Assembly (NCBI GenBank): GCA_945877965.1
Contig: CAMCTH010000364.1
Location: 1 to 5,382, forward strand
Source: Planctomicrobium piriforme
GTDB lineage: Bacteria; Planctomycetota; Planctomycetia; Pirellulales; PNKZ01
Direction of reading: 5' to 3'
DNA: 5,382 nucleotides
The position numbers were made by a program, and so were the translations under genes. The notes below the pieces were generated by a model. That model searched no databases. It saw only the letters and a list, made by a program, of their open reading frames with translations, and was not told where the DNA came from. Positions 4,665 through 5,382 of this stretch are shown here, piece by piece. Position 1 is the first letter of the stretch; every line of letters starts with the position of its first letter.

Positions 4665-5382
4665 TATTCGTACTCCCGAATGCGTCGGCCGATCGCTTCG
4701 CCCAGGGCTTCGCGAACGCTTTCGATTTCGATCCGATCGAACACTTGCTGAAAGAACCCGGCGACGATCAAGCGGATCGCCTCTTTGCGGGTGAACCCGC
4801 GGCTGCGGGCATAAAAGATTTGCTGCTCGTCGACTCGGCCGGCCGTCGCCCCGTGCGTGCAGCGAACGTCGTCGGCCTCGATCTCCAAGCCCGGAATCGA
4901 GTCGGCTCGCGAGCCGTCGCTGAGCATGAGATTGTCGTCGCGTTGATAAGCGTCGGTCTTTTGCGCTTCGCGGTCGACACGGATCATGCCGCGCCAGACG
5001 ACGCGGGCTTCGTCCTGCAGGGCGCCCTTGTAAAGCAGGTCGCTTTTGCAGTTCGGCGACTCGTGATGTTGCAGCGTGTGATACGACAGATGCTGCCGGC
5101 CTTCGGCAAACATCACGCCGTTGACCTGCGCCCGAGCGTGCGGGCCGACGAGGGCCGTGTGTTGATTGACCTTCGCGAGCTTCGAGCCGAGCGCGCCGAT
5201 CGTCCATTGGAGATCGCCGTCGGCATCGACCGCACCCTTTTGATGCGCGAAGTGCCAAGTGCCCGAGCCCCAGTGCTGCAAGTTCACGTAGCGAAGACGA
5301 GCGTTCTTGCCGACGAAGAGTTCGATGCTGCCGCAGTGCAGGGCGGGGGCGTCATCGCCGGCCGTCTCACTGAGCAACGTCG
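4664..5382 (-). CDS. sufD: SufD, Fe-S cluster scaffold subunit (C-terminal part, cut by window edge)
   Basis: The frame is open to the right edge, so the N-terminal part of the gene is missing; about 239 residues are present. SufD pairs with SufB in the cytosolic SufBC(2)D scaffold that builds [Fe-S] clusters with the SufC ATPase. The visible part is the beta-helix core and C-terminal helical domain. Marks are VGKNARLRYVNLQHWG, the QHLSYHTLQHHESPNCKSD stretch, KGALQDEARVVWRGMIRV, a DDNLMLSDGSRADSIPGLEI segment, and DVRCTHGATAGRVDEQQIFY followed by the RSRGF motif and the helical end. The C-T-H of the CTHGAT motif corresponds to the cysteine and histidine conserved near the SufB-SufD interface. 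The HGAT form is typical of SufD rather than SufB, whose motif reads more like SHEAS. The TTG at 5377 is not the start, because the family continues well upstream. The stop overlaps the start of the Rieske-MIP18 gene by one base. Confidence 0.94.
   Translation of the reverse strand, partial: TLLSETAGDDAPALHCGSIELFVGKNARLRYVNLQHWGSGTWHFAHQKGAVDADGDLQWTIGALGSKLAKVNQHTALVGPHARAQVNGVMFAEGRQHLSYHTLQHHESPNCKSDLLYKGALQDEARVVWRGMIRVDREAQKTDAYQRDDNLMLSDGSRADSIPGLEIEADDVRCTHGATAGRVDEQQIFYARSRGFTRKEAIRLIVAGFFQQVFDRIEIESVREALGEAIGRRIREYE
4673..4677 (-). promoter_or_regulatory. Ribosome binding site of the Rieske-MIP18 gene, inside sufD
   Basis: The minus strand reads GGGAG, then 8 nt, then the ATG at 4664. 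It lies within the last codons of sufD and supports both the longer start and coupled translation through the TAATG junction. Confidence 0.55.

Noticed and set aside
3759..4751. Plus-strand open frame of 330 codons opposite the Rieske-MIP18 gene
   Set aside because: It is antisense to a gene with clear Rieske and MIP18 motifs. Its sequence is rich in Arg, His and Asp with no domain.
4665..5258. Upstream extension of the Rieske-MIP18 frame by about 198 codons
   Set aside because: It lies wholly over sufD in another frame. The start at 4664 has a ribosome binding site and a TAATG junction.

Overview
The window looks like chromosomal DNA of a GC-rich bacterium, most likely a planctomycete. This is inferred from gene content and repeat style: bacterial homologues of methanofuran-type cofactor enzymes, a secreted protein without a clear family, a suf cluster with a Rieske gene, and two kinds of dispersed palindromic repeat that I recall from planctomycete genomes. 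No rRNA or marker gene is present, so the assignment is tentative. Four of the six protein-coding genes are complete. mfnE runs off the left edge and sufD runs off the right edge.

Left half (1-2564, minus strand). Three genes read leftwards in the order mfnD, mfnF, mfnE. They encode an ATP-grasp ligase of the tyramine/tyrosine-glutamate ligase type, an ASKHA-fold protein of the H4MPT-linked C1 family that includes archaeal MfnF, and an amino acid kinase-fold protein of the MfnE type. Together they point to synthesis of a methanofuran-like cofactor (methylofuran in bacteria), used with tetrahydromethanopterin in formaldehyde oxidation. The ATP-grasp gene carries a palindromic, REPIN-like element of about 150 bp inside its reading frame. 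It reads through without a stop and adds roughly 50 residues to the ATP-grasp domain.

Middle (2565-3740). An 87-bp divergent promoter region separates mfnD from a plus-strand gene for a 362-residue exported protein. That protein appears to contain two related domains, tentatively of Mog1/PsbP-like type. A long stem-loop built from 9-nt repeats (3751-3823) lies between its end and the end of the converging suf genes.

Right half (3843-5382, minus strand). The C-terminal part of sufD is followed, with a one-base TAATG overlap, by a gene that fuses an N-terminal Rieske [2Fe-2S] domain to a C-terminal MIP18/SufT-like (DUF59) domain through a low-complexity linker. The two genes appear to form the end of a Fe-S cluster assembly operon. 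The fusion and the in-frame repeat in mfnD are the two most notable items. No stretch over about 105 bp lacks a gene, and I see no tRNA, rRNA, CRISPR array or transposase gene.
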